Part shown: positions 27,069 through 34,576 of the stretch, piece by piece | Numbering within the stretch: position 1 is the first letter of the stretch | Layout: each line of letters starts with the position of its first letter | Assembly (NCBI GenBank): GCA_029561345.1 | Contig: JAKQJC010000034.1 | Location: 246,693 to 310,692 of the forward strand | Direction of reading: 5' to 3' | Length of the DNA: 64,000 bases | Source of the DNA: Chloroflexota bacterium | GTDB taxonomy: Bacteria; Chloroflexota; Anaerolineae; Anaerolineales; Anaerolineaceae | Made by a program: the position numbers and the translations under genes | Notes under the pieces: generated by a model | What the model saw: only the letters and a program-made list of their open reading frames with translations | What the model was told of the DNA's origin: nothing | Database searches by the model: none

Positions 27069-28136
27069 ATGAGCATGAAGCGTTCCCTTCCCCTGATTTT
27101 GTTAATTGTCATTGGTCTTTTGATCAGCGCCTGTGGTTCAGGGCAACCGATGAATATGAGCTGGGCCGGACTATCGGCTTCAAAGGATGCAAAGGTGGCT
27201 TACCTGGCCAACGGTTTACACGTTTATGCCGTGAATGTGGCAGACGGCACCCAGCTCTGGAAATATCCGGAGCAGGCCAACGCAGCCGCGGCCTTCTATG
27301 CCACACCCGTGCTGAGCCAGGATGGTACTCAGCTTTTGGTGGGCGATTACGGCAACGTGTTCCACAGCCTGGATCCTCAGACTGGCGCTGAAAAATGGAA
27401 ATACGATCAGATCAAGGGACGCATTGTGGGCAGCCCGCTGGCCACCGCTGACGGCATCTATGTTCCTTCCACGGATCATAACCTGTATGCTCTGACCCTG
27501 GAGGGGCAGTTCCGCTGGTCGTTCACCGCCACCCATGCCATTTGGGCGCAGCCCGTGACCGACGGCAAGCTGATTTATGCGGCCTCCATGGACCATTTCA
27601 TTTACGCCATAGATCCGCAAAACGGCATAGAAAAATGGAAGCTGGATTTGGGCGGCGCCATTTATGCGGCGCCTTTATTGGATAACGGCGTGTTATATGT
27701 GGGTACCCTTGCCAATCAAATTGTCGCTGTGGATACGTTGACTCAAAAAATCCTCTGGACTTATGCCACGGAAGGCGGCATTTGGGGAACGCCGATTTTG
27801 AAGGATGGCAAACTGTACACTGGTGACACTGCGGGATACCCCTATATTCTGGATATAAAGAATGGCACCGGATTAAAACTGCCGGCACTGAAAGGCGCCA
27901 TTATTGCCGGACCAGTTTTCACGGATAACGGTTTCATCATCGTCACCGAAGGTGGAACTATTTATTTCAAAGATCTGGAAGGAAACGCGGTCAGCGAAGC
28001 ATCGGTCACGGGAAAGCTGTATACCTCACCGGTTCTTGCTGGCGGCGATGTGTTGTTGGCGGAAAATTCCAGCAGCTTTGCCCTGCAATTAATGAATGTT
28101 TCTGGAGGCCAGAAATGGTCTTTTGAAGCGAAATAA
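27069..28136 (+). CDS. PQQ-type beta-propeller lipoprotein inside the yidC cluster
   Basis: The roughly 355-residue protein has a lipoprotein signal (LPLILLIVIGLLISAC) and repeated blades of the form G-x-LYAxDxx-T-G-x-x-W-x-Y/L (for example IYAIDPQNGIEKW, IVAVDTLTQKILW), as in BamB and PQQ-binding propellers. It lies between yidD and yidC with 11- to 20-base gaps, so it is co-transcribed. The exact start among GTG 27060, ATG 27069 and ATG 27075 is uncertain. A role in envelope protein assembly is plausible from context and BamB likeness, but not shown. Confidence 0.82.
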   Translation: MSMKRSLPLILLIVIGLLISACGSGQPMNMSWAGLSASKDAKVAYLANGLHVYAVNVADGTQLWKYPEQANAAAAFYATPVLSQDGTQLLVGDYGNVFHSLDPQTGAEKWKYDQIKGRIVGSPLATADGIYVPSTDHNLYALTLEGQFRWSFTATHAIWAQPVTDGKLIYAASMDHFIYAIDPQNGIEKWKLDLGGAIYAAPLLDNGVLYVGTLANQIVAVDTLTQKILWTYATEGGIWGTPILKDGKLYTGDTAGYPYILDIKNGTGLKLPALKGAIIAGPVFTDNGFIIVTEGGTIYFKDLEGNAVSEASVTGKLYTSPVLAGGDVLLAENSSSFALQLMNVSGGQKWSFEAK

Positions 28137-28148
28137 GAGGATAAAACC

Positions 28149-29090
28149 ATGGATATCTGGGGCCTTTTCGTTAATTTATTACTGAATGTATTGCTGACCA
28201 TCTATTCCCTGGTGGGCAATTTTGGCATCGCCATCATCCTGTTCACCATCTTGATCCGTTTGGCGACACACCCACTGACGGTGTCACAGTTGAAATCGAG
28301 CCAGGCCATGCAGGGGATGCAAACCAACCCGCGCTGGCTGGAAATGCAGAAGAAATACAAGGATGATAAAGAAAAACTGGCTCAGGCGCAGATGGATCTG
28401 TACAAAGAGCTGGGTGTTAACCCATTTGCCTCCTGCCTGCCGACCCTGATTCAATTCCCCATCATCATCGGCCTGTACCAGAGCATCATCAAGGCCATGT
28501 CGGTCAGTCCACTGGAACTGCTGAACATGACGCGCTCGATTTACACCTGGATTCCTTTCCTGAAACCCACTGAGATTGTCCCGATCAAAAATGCGTTCCT
28601 GTGGATGGACCTCGCCCAACCTGAGCGCTTGATCATTCCTGGCCTGAGCTTTGGCATTCCGGTGCTGGTCATCATTGTGGTTATCACCACCTATTTGCAG
28701 GGCCGCCTGATGATGCCTGCGACCACGGGCAGCAGCACCCCGAATGATCAGAGTGCACAGATGGCAAACATGATGAACCTGTACATGCCCTTCTTGATGG
28801 GCTGGATGGCCTTCAGCCTGGCTTCGGGTTTGGCGGTTTATTTCGTCACCAGCAATGTGGTGGGCATTGTGCAGTATGCCATTTTAGGTAAAGCCAACTG
28901 GCGGAACTTGATTCCGTCGTTTTCCAAAAAACCGGCGGTGACGGTGACCCAGAGCAAGAAACCGGCTGAGCCAGCGCCGCAAAGCAAAAAAACAGCCGAC
29001 ATCACAGTAACAGATACCAGGAAGCCTGCCATCAACCGGGATCAGAAAAATTCTGAAAAGAAAATCATTAGCAAGAAGAAAAAGCAATAG
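28149..29090 (+). CDS. yidC: membrane protein insertase YidC/Oxa1
   Basis: The 313-residue protein contains the YidC core: an N-terminal helix, FGIAIILFTILIR with the conserved groove Arg in TM1, a cytosolic coiled hairpin (KKYKDDKEKLAQAQMDLYKE), NPFASCLPTLIQFPI, and three further TMs. It lacks the large periplasmic domain of E. coli YidC, as in Gram-positive types. The C-terminus (about 255-313) is a Lys-rich tail that can contact ribosomes and may be joined functionally to Jag/KhpB, encoded next. Confidence 0.93.
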   Translation: MDIWGLFVNLLLNVLLTIYSLVGNFGIAIILFTILIRLATHPLTVSQLKSSQAMQGMQTNPRWLEMQKKYKDDKEKLAQAQMDLYKELGVNPFASCLPTLIQFPIIIGLYQSIIKAMSVSPLELLNMTRSIYTWIPFLKPTEIVPIKNAFLWMDLAQPERLIIPGLSFGIPVLVIIVVITTYLQGRLMMPATTGSSTPNDQSAQMANMMNLYMPFLMGWMAFSLASGLAVYFVTSNVVGIVQYAILGKANWRNLIPSFSKKPAVTVTQSKKPAEPAPQSKKTADITVTDTRKPAINRDQKNSEKKIISKKKKQ

Positions 29091-29098
29091 AGGGAAGC

Positions 29099-29872
29099 AT
29101 GGAACAAACGACACTGGAAGTGCTTGCTCCCACAGTGGAGGAAGCGGTTGCAAAGGGTCTGGCCGAGCTGAACCTGACCCAGGATGAAGTGGAAGTGGAA
29201 GTTCTTGACCAGGGCACCCGCGGGCTTTTTGGCCTGGGCAGCCGCCAGGCACGGATTCGCCTGCTGGTGAAAACTGGCACGGCGGCAAACGCTGCCAGTG
29301 AACCTGTTAAAGCGGTCGAGGTCGAGGCAGAAGCGCCGGCAGCGGCTGTTCCAGCGGCGGCTGAAGCGGCCACTGCGGCGAAGAAGTCGCCGCTTCAAGA
29401 TGATGAATTCATCCTTGGCGTGGCCCAGGCCACGGTGAAGGAGATTCTGGAGAAGATGGGCGTGCGGGCTGAAGTCAAAGCCAGTTTCCCTGAATCAGCT
29501 CAGGGTGACGAACGCAACATTTGGGTGGAAGTGCAGGGGAAAGACCTGAGCTTCCTGATTGGCCGCCGCTCTGAAACGATCAATTCGCTGCAATATATCG
29601 CCAGCCTGATGGTGGGTAAGGAATTGGGCCGCTGGGTGAGCCTTCAGATTGATGTGGAAGGTTACCGGCAGCGCCGCGAGCGCGCCTTGCGCCAGCTTGC
29701 CCGCCGCATGGCGGAGCAGGCGGTAAGCTCAGGCCGCCGGCAGGTTCTGGAACCCATGCCCGCCAATGAACGCCGCATCATTCACCTGGAACTGCGCGAC
29801 AACCCGAATGTGGTGACGGAAAGCACCGGCGAAGAACCGGCGCGCAAAGTGACCATCAAACCGACAAAATAG
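29099..29872 (+). CDS. jag: RNA-binding protein Jag / KhpB
   Basis: The 257-residue protein has a Jag_N domain (1-52, VLDQGTRGLFGLG), an Ala/Glu-rich linker (60-98), a KH domain with LIGRRSETI (about 150-160) and an R3H domain (PANERRIIHLELRD... STGEEP). KhpB binds RNA and affects cell division and elongation in other bacteria. It closes the rpmH-to-jag operon and is followed by a terminator. Confidence 0.92.
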   Translation: MEQTTLEVLAPTVEEAVAKGLAELNLTQDEVEVEVLDQGTRGLFGLGSRQARIRLLVKTGTAANAASEPVKAVEVEAEAPAAAVPAAAEAATAAKKSPLQDDEFILGVAQATVKEILEKMGVRAEVKASFPESAQGDERNIWVEVQGKDLSFLIGRRSETINSLQYIASLMVGKELGRWVSLQIDVEGYRQRRERALRQLARRMAEQAVSSGRRQVLEPMPANERRIIHLELRDNPNVVTESTGEEPARKVTIKPTK

Positions 29873-29920
29873 CTTTATAATCGGTCCTGCGCCGAAACCG
29901 CTCTCAGGCGCATGCATGAT

Positions 29921-29980
29921 AAAAAAACCGCCGCACAAAGGCATCTTGTTAAGATGTTGCAAAGCGGCGGGTTTTGTTTT
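29921..29980 (+). terminator. terminator of the rpmH-jag operon
   Basis: A long hairpin pairs CCGCCGC (29928-29934) with 29964-29970, with an inner 6-bp helix (29942-29947/29951-29956), and is followed by a T-rich tail; A-runs on the left could serve the other direction. Confidence 0.75.
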
Positions 29981-30064
29981 AAGCGCCTGATTGTGGTATG
30001 ATGAACATATCAAGTTATCAGACAACTTAAACTTGGGCCATAATTTTTTTGATAGGAGAGCAAG

Positions 30065-31381
30065 ATGCGCGCAGTCGATATCATTATCAAAAAACGGGAT
30101 CACCTTGAATTGACCAAGGAAGAAATCGAATTCTTTATTCAGGGCATCAGCCGGGGTGAAATCCCTGATTACCAGGTATCTGCGTGGGCCATGGCTGTTC
30201 TTTTGAACGGGATGACCCCCCGGGAGATCACCGACCTGACCCTGGCGATGGCTCATTCAGGCGAAGTGCTGGACCTATCGAAGGTGGTGCCGATTGCGGT
30301 TGATAAACACTCCACCGGCGGGGTGGGCGACAAAACGACCCTGGTGGTGGAACCAGCTGTGGCAGCGTGCGGTTTGGCGGTTGGCAAAATGTCGGGACGC
30401 GGCCTGGGCTTCAGCGGCGGCACCCTCGACAAGCTTGAATCCATTCCCGGCTACCGCACCAACCTGAGCCGGGAGGAATTTTTAGCGCAGCTCAAGACCT
30501 TGGGCGTGGTGCTCACCGGACAGAGCGGCGACCTGGCGCCGGCGGACGGCAAGCTGTATGCCCTGCGCGATGTGACTGGCACGGTGCAGTCCATTCCTTT
30601 GATTGCCTCATCCGTGATGAGTAAGAAGATTGCCGCAGGGGCGCAGGCCATTGTTCTGGATGTCAAAGTGGGCCTGGGTGCCTTTATGCAGACCCTTGAT
30701 GACGCGCGTCAGCTTTCCGAGCAGATGGTGGCCATTGGCCGGCTGAGCGGACGAAAAACTGTGGCGCTGCTTTCAGATATGAACCAGCCGCTGGGCTGCG
30801 CGGTGGGTAATGCCCTCGAATTGATGGAAGCCATCGATACCCTGCACGGCGGCGGTCCGGCCGATTTCCGTGAGCACTGCCTGACAGTGGCTTCTTATAT
30901 GCTGGTGCTGGGAAACAAAGCCCCTGACCTGGATGCTGCGCGCATGATGGCTGAAAAAGCCATTGCCAGCGGCGCTGCCTGGGAGAAATTCCGTGAACTG
31001 GTGAAGGCCCAGGGCGGGGACGTGGCAACGATCGATCAGCCTGAGAGATTACCCCGGGCCCGCCTGGTGAAGGTGCTGGAAGCGCCGGCTGACGGCTGGA
31101 TAGCCGAGGTGCATGCGCGGCGCGTGGGTGAAATTGCCGTGGAATTAGGCGCAGGCCGGGCAAAAAAGACCGATCCGGTGGATCCGGCTGTGGGCATCAT
31201 GGTGCATGTGAAGGTGGGGAATGCGGTGAAGAAGGGCCAGCCCCTATTCACCGTGCATGCCAATCATGAAACCCTACTGAAAAAGGCCAGCGAAGACCTG
31301 TTGGCATCTCTGGCCTGGAGCCATGAAACCTGCCAGCCCCTGCCGCTGTTTTACGGCGTGATTGGCGCAGATCAACTTTAA
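30065..31381 (+). CDS. pdp: pyrimidine-nucleoside (thymidine) phosphorylase
   Basis: The 438-residue protein matches the thymidine/pyrimidine-nucleoside phosphorylase family: the DKHSTGGVGDKTTL phosphate-binding signature near residue 80, MSGRGLGFSGGTLDKLESIPG, and the C-terminal swivelling domain. It cleaves uridine or thymidine with phosphate into base and (deoxy)ribose 1-phosphate. Length is typical of pdp. The gene stands alone with a good AGGAGAG site; the roughly 85 bases before it show only a weak TTATCA/CATAAT promoter candidate. Confidence 0.92.
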   Translation: MRAVDIIIKKRDHLELTKEEIEFFIQGISRGEIPDYQVSAWAMAVLLNGMTPREITDLTLAMAHSGEVLDLSKVVPIAVDKHSTGGVGDKTTLVVEPAVAACGLAVGKMSGRGLGFSGGTLDKLESIPGYRTNLSREEFLAQLKTLGVVLTGQSGDLAPADGKLYALRDVTGTVQSIPLIASSVMSKKIAAGAQAIVLDVKVGLGAFMQTLDDARQLSEQMVAIGRLSGRKTVALLSDMNQPLGCAVGNALELMEAIDTLHGGGPADFREHCLTVASYMLVLGNKAPDLDAARMMAEKAIASGAAWEKFRELVKAQGGDVATIDQPERLPRARLVKVLEAPADGWIAEVHARRVGEIAVELGAGRAKKTDPVDPAVGIMVHVKVGNAVKKGQPLFTVHANHETLLKKASEDLLASLAWSHETCQPLPLFYGVIGADQL

Positions 31382-31425
31382 ACCGGCCTTTGCAGCCGCC
31401 TTGTTCAACGCCTTATTGAAAATGG

Positions 31426-31453
31426 AAAGTCCCCGGCGCACACCGGGGACTTT
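31426..31453. terminator. terminator between pdp and the small membrane gene
   Basis: A perfect 11-bp stem (31426-31436 with 31443-31453) with a 6-base loop lies between convergent genes. Confidence 0.8.
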
Positions 31454-31471
31454 ATTGTTGAATTGGGAAAA

Positions 31472-31816
31472 TTATAGCTGGTGAATTTCTCCCTGCTGGG
31501 TGAGCATGGCAGCAGATTTGGCGGCAATATTGATCACCATATCCGGGTTGCGTTTCATATCATCCAGGCTGATCTTGTCGGTGGCCATAATGGCAACCAT
31601 GCCAATGGCGATTTTTTTGCGGTCGGCCTTGGAATATTTGGTTGATAGAAAGCTTTCGAGGATTTCATCGAAGGCGTTCACGAGGGCCACCACCATTTCG
31701 CCAACCTGCTGATCGCTAACCTTGGGTTTGCGCGTGCGGTTGATGGAGACGGCCACGATGATGATGAGGATAACTGCACCCACCACCCAGTACCAGTTTT
31801 GAGCCAGCCAATCCAT
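31472..31816 (-). CDS. small single-pass membrane protein of unknown function
   Basis: The 114-residue protein has one N-terminal membrane helix (about residues 10-26, WVVGAVILIIIVAVSI) followed by a basic patch and a helical cytosolic domain with SKADRKKIAIGMVAIMATDKIS. No domain recognised. It lies downstream of the chaperone-kinase operon but after a 70-base gap holding its own promoter, so it may be only a neighbour. AAGGAG precedes the ATG. Confidence 0.65.
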   Translation of the reverse strand: MDWLAQNWYWVVGAVILIIIVAVSINRTRKPKVSDQQVGEMVVALVNAFDEILESFLSTKYSKADRKKIAIGMVAIMATDKISLDDMKRNPDMVINIAAKSAAMLTQQGEIHQL

Positions 31817-31851
31817 AGTATGCTCCTTGATTAAAACGAAGACGATAATAT

Positions 31852-31881
31852 ATTATACTGTTTGCCGCTTGAAAAAAACAA
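31852..31881 (-). promoter_or_regulatory. promoter of the small membrane gene
   Basis: On the minus strand TATAAT (31852-31857) is preceded by TTGTTT about 18 bases upstream. The -35 lies within a 7-bp hairpin (31865-31871/31879-31885) just after the stop of the upstream gene, which may also act as an mRNA end. Confidence 0.5.
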
Positions 31882-31886
31882 GCGGT

Positions 31887-32924
31887 TTAGGGTTGAATGC
31901 ACCATCTGGCAGAAACCCAGCCGGCATGGTCGCGGGTGATGACCGGCAGCCAGCCAGCGCGGGCGGGGCCGATGAGAGTCAGAGCCTGTCCCTCCATCAG
32001 CACTTCCAGGAATGGTGTATCCATGCCGGGCCCTTCGCGCAGGAATACTTTTCCATTGACCATGCCGGTGGTGATGACGCAGGAGGGTTGGGGCGTGAAG
32101 GTGGCCAGCGGGGTTGGGGTGGGGGGAATCGGCGTGGGTTCCGGGGTAGGAACCAGGGTGGGCGTGTTTTCCACGATTGGCGGGAGGGTTGGCGAGGGAG
32201 TGGGGGTTGGCAGAACCTGCAGCTGACCATCCTGAATGGCGGCGCCAGGGGCCAGGCTGCGCGCCAGTGAGAGAATCCACTGGCGCGTGGTTTCATCGGG
32301 CACCTGACCTGAAAGAGTGATTGTGCCATCGGTGCTGGCAACCTTAATGCCCAGGCGAGCCAGGGTGGGATCCGCCGCCAGGATCTCTGCAAGGGAAACC
32401 GGAGTGAGAGTGGGCGCCGGCTGAATGGTGACGGCAGCAATAATGGTCGGCGCCGGGCGGAATAGGAATCCGCCCACCAGAAGGCCAATCATCAGGGCGG
32501 CCAACCCCACGCCGCCAATGATGGCCATGCGCAGTTTAACCTTGCGGTTTAGCAGTTCCCGGGCTTTTTTGATCCCGGCTGCGGCACGGGGCTCATCATC
32601 CTGAATGGCGAGGGCTTTCTCCCAGCAGCGGATGGCGTTGGGATAATCTTCATCCTGGGCGTGAAGTTTGCCCAAAATGACCCAGGCATCCAGGTGATTG
32701 GGGTCAAAGGCCGCCACAGCCTCAAAGGACTGCCGGGCATGAGCTGTTTTGCCAGCTTTGAGCTGTTCAAGGCCAGCGGCAAAAAGGTTGGGCGCCAGGG
32801 TGTCGAAATAGACCAGGCTGGATAGGTCTTCCTTGCAGTTGGGGTTGGGGCAAACCGTCTGGCCGACGGGAACCGCCTGTTTGCAGATGGGGCAGGGAAA
32901 GGAAGGGGTGTTTTTTTCTGGCAT
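31887..32924 (-). CDS. zinc-ribbon / TPR / transmembrane / BON / SH3-like protein
   Basis: The 345-residue protein is modular: a zinc ribbon (CPICK... CPNPNCK, residues 11-30), two or three TPR units (45-115), one membrane helix (about 130-150), a BON-like domain (about 178-240, with GTITLSGQV), a Thr-Pro linker (245-280) and a bacterial SH3 domain (about 283-345, GKVFLREGPGMDTPFLEVL). Zinc ribbon and TPRs would face the cytosol, BON and SH3 the outside, so the protein could bridge the chaperones to the envelope. Last gene of the operon that starts at 44332, 8 bases after the Hsp70-TPR gene. Confidence 0.75.
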   Translation of the reverse strand: MPEKNTPSFPCPICKQAVPVGQTVCPNPNCKEDLSSLVYFDTLAPNLFAAGLEQLKAGKTAHARQSFEAVAAFDPNHLDAWVILGKLHAQDEDYPNAIRCWEKALAIQDDEPRAAAGIKKARELLNRKVKLRMAIIGGVGLAALMIGLLVGGFLFRPAPTIIAAVTIQPAPTLTPVSLAEILAADPTLARLGIKVASTDGTITLSGQVPDETTRQWILSLARSLAPGAAIQDGQLQVLPTPTPSPTLPPIVENTPTLVPTPEPTPIPPTPTPLATFTPQPSCVITTGMVNGKVFLREGPGMDTPFLEVLMEGQALTLIGPARAGWLPVITRDHAGWVSARWCIQP

Positions 32925-32932
32925 GCGGCTCC

Positions 32933-34570
32933 TTATGAGGCAAGGGCAGCTCTGATCTGCCGGGCATATTCGAGCATTTGGGGATTATCGGGATCGTAAC
33001 TGAGGGCCTCGCGCACCCAGTCGAGCGCTTCCTTGTAAGCACCGCGGACCATATTGGGGCGTTGGTGGCGGTTGGCCTGTTCAATTTTCCGTCCGGCTTT
33101 CTGAAAAAGCAGCCGGGCGCAGTTTTTGCGGTAATCGGTGTTTTCAGGGTGCATGTGGCTGGCTTTTTTGAAGGCTTCAAGGGCGCGGTCAGGGTCGTTT
33201 TTCTTTTCCCAATCCAACCCTTGCTGATAAAGAACGCGGGCCTGCTGGTGCTGCTGCAGAGATTGGATGCGGTTCGAGGCTTGCGTGTAGCTGCCTTCCT
33301 GCGGGTCAAGGCGCAGCGCCTGTTGAAAATCCATCAGCGCTTCCTGCAGGGAGCCTTTTTTTTCAAGGGTCAGGCCGCGTTGATAATAGACGGCGGCTTT
33401 TTTCTTCTGCACGAGTTCGGTCATTTCCTGCAGGGCTGCCAGAGCTTCGTCAAAGCGACCGGCGGCCAGATTCTGGTCGGCGCGGTCCAATGGGCTGAGG
33501 GACGCTGGTGCCGGGGAAGATAAAATTTCCGGGGCAGCCGTCGGGCTGGCCGGAATGGAAGAGGGCGGGTCGGCAGAAAAATCGAGGGCTGGAATTTGCC
33601 GGCCCGCGCCCAGGGCCACTGCGGCGTGATGGGCCAGATGGGGGGCTTTTCCGCTCCATTCGGTAACCAGTCGGCGCAGGAGGGGAATTTGAGTGGATCC
33701 GCCCGCCAGCCAGATTTCATCCAATTCCTGTGGAGATGAGAAACCGGCTTTTTCGAGGACCTGCTGGCACAGGTTGAGCGAATCGGTTATCCGGCCGGCC
33801 AGCAGGCGTTCGAAGGCTGCCCGCGATAGGGTGAGGTTCAGCGCACCGCTGGCGGGTACGCCGGGCAGGGTCAACCCGGCGATGCGATATTCATCGCGCA
33901 CGGAAAAGGCAATTTTCATTTCCTCAGCAGTTTTTTCCAGCTCGCGCATGGCCTCAGGCGACCCGGCAGGGTTTTGCCCGGTCTGGCGGTGGTAATGCTG
34001 AGCGAGATTTTCCGCCAGCAGGGTGGTGAAATTCAGGCCTGAAATCTGGTCGCTGGCCAGTGAGGCCAGCTCGCGGAAGACCTGTGGGCCGCGCACGGCC
34101 ACAGTGAGGTCAAGGCTGCCTGCGCCGAGGGAGAATACCAGAAGTTTCTTTTCGCCATCGGCGGGATTGATGTGGTGCAGAGCCACCGCCGCCGGTTCGT
34201 TGATCAGGCGGACGGCGCGGAAACCAGCTGCCTGCAAACATTGGCGCAGAGCTTCGCGGTGCAGCCCGCCAGATTGAGTCGGCACACCGATGACGGCGCC
34301 TTCGACGCGGGTCTGAAGCAGCTTTTCGGCCTCAAGGCGCAGGTTGGTCAACAGGGTGAGGGCCAGTTCGTTCCATGACCCGTTCACCCCGCTGGAAGCC
34401 CGCGACGCCAGGTTGCTTTTGAGGGGCAGCGCCAGAGCCAGCAGGCGCGGCAGGCCAGCCAGCTTCCAGACCGGAAGCGGTGCGCCCAGCAGTTCCACCT
34501 GGCCAGAGCTGGCCAGGTGAGCTGCGCGCACGGTGGTGGTGCCAAAATCAATTCCGATGGCGGTTGGCAT
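32933..34570 (-). CDS. Hsp70 ATPase domain fused to TPRs
   Basis: The 545-residue protein has an Hsp70/actin-fold ATPase domain (1-340): GIDFGTTTVRAA phosphate loop 1, the connect-1-type INEPAAVALHH, FSLGAGSLDLT phosphate 2 (a degenerate DLGGGT), and LAGGSTQIPLLRR. In place of the substrate-binding domain there is a Ser/Pro/Ala linker (345-375) and about four TPRs to the end. The missing peptide-binding domain implies an adaptor, not a classical foldase. It starts six bases after the neighbouring Hsp70. Confidence 0.85.
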   Translation of the reverse strand: MPTAIGIDFGTTTVRAAHLASSGQVELLGAPLPVWKLAGLPRLLALALPLKSNLASRASSGVNGSWNELALTLLTNLRLEAEKLLQTRVEGAVIGVPTQSGGLHREALRQCLQAAGFRAVRLINEPAAVALHHINPADGEKKLLVFSLGAGSLDLTVAVRGPQVFRELASLASDQISGLNFTTLLAENLAQHYHRQTGQNPAGSPEAMRELEKTAEEMKIAFSVRDEYRIAGLTLPGVPASGALNLTLSRAAFERLLAGRITDSLNLCQQVLEKAGFSSPQELDEIWLAGGSTQIPLLRRLVTEWSGKAPHLAHHAAVALGAGRQIPALDFSADPPSSIPASPTAAPEILSSPAPASLSPLDRADQNLAAGRFDEALAALQEMTELVQKKKAAVYYQRGLTLEKKGSLQEALMDFQQALRLDPQEGSYTQASNRIQSLQQHQQARVLYQQGLDWEKKNDPDRALEAFKKASHMHPENTDYRKNCARLLFQKAGRKIEQANRHQRPNMVRGAYKEALDWVREALSYDPDNPQMLEYARQIRAALAS

Positions 34571-34576
34571 GTGGGT

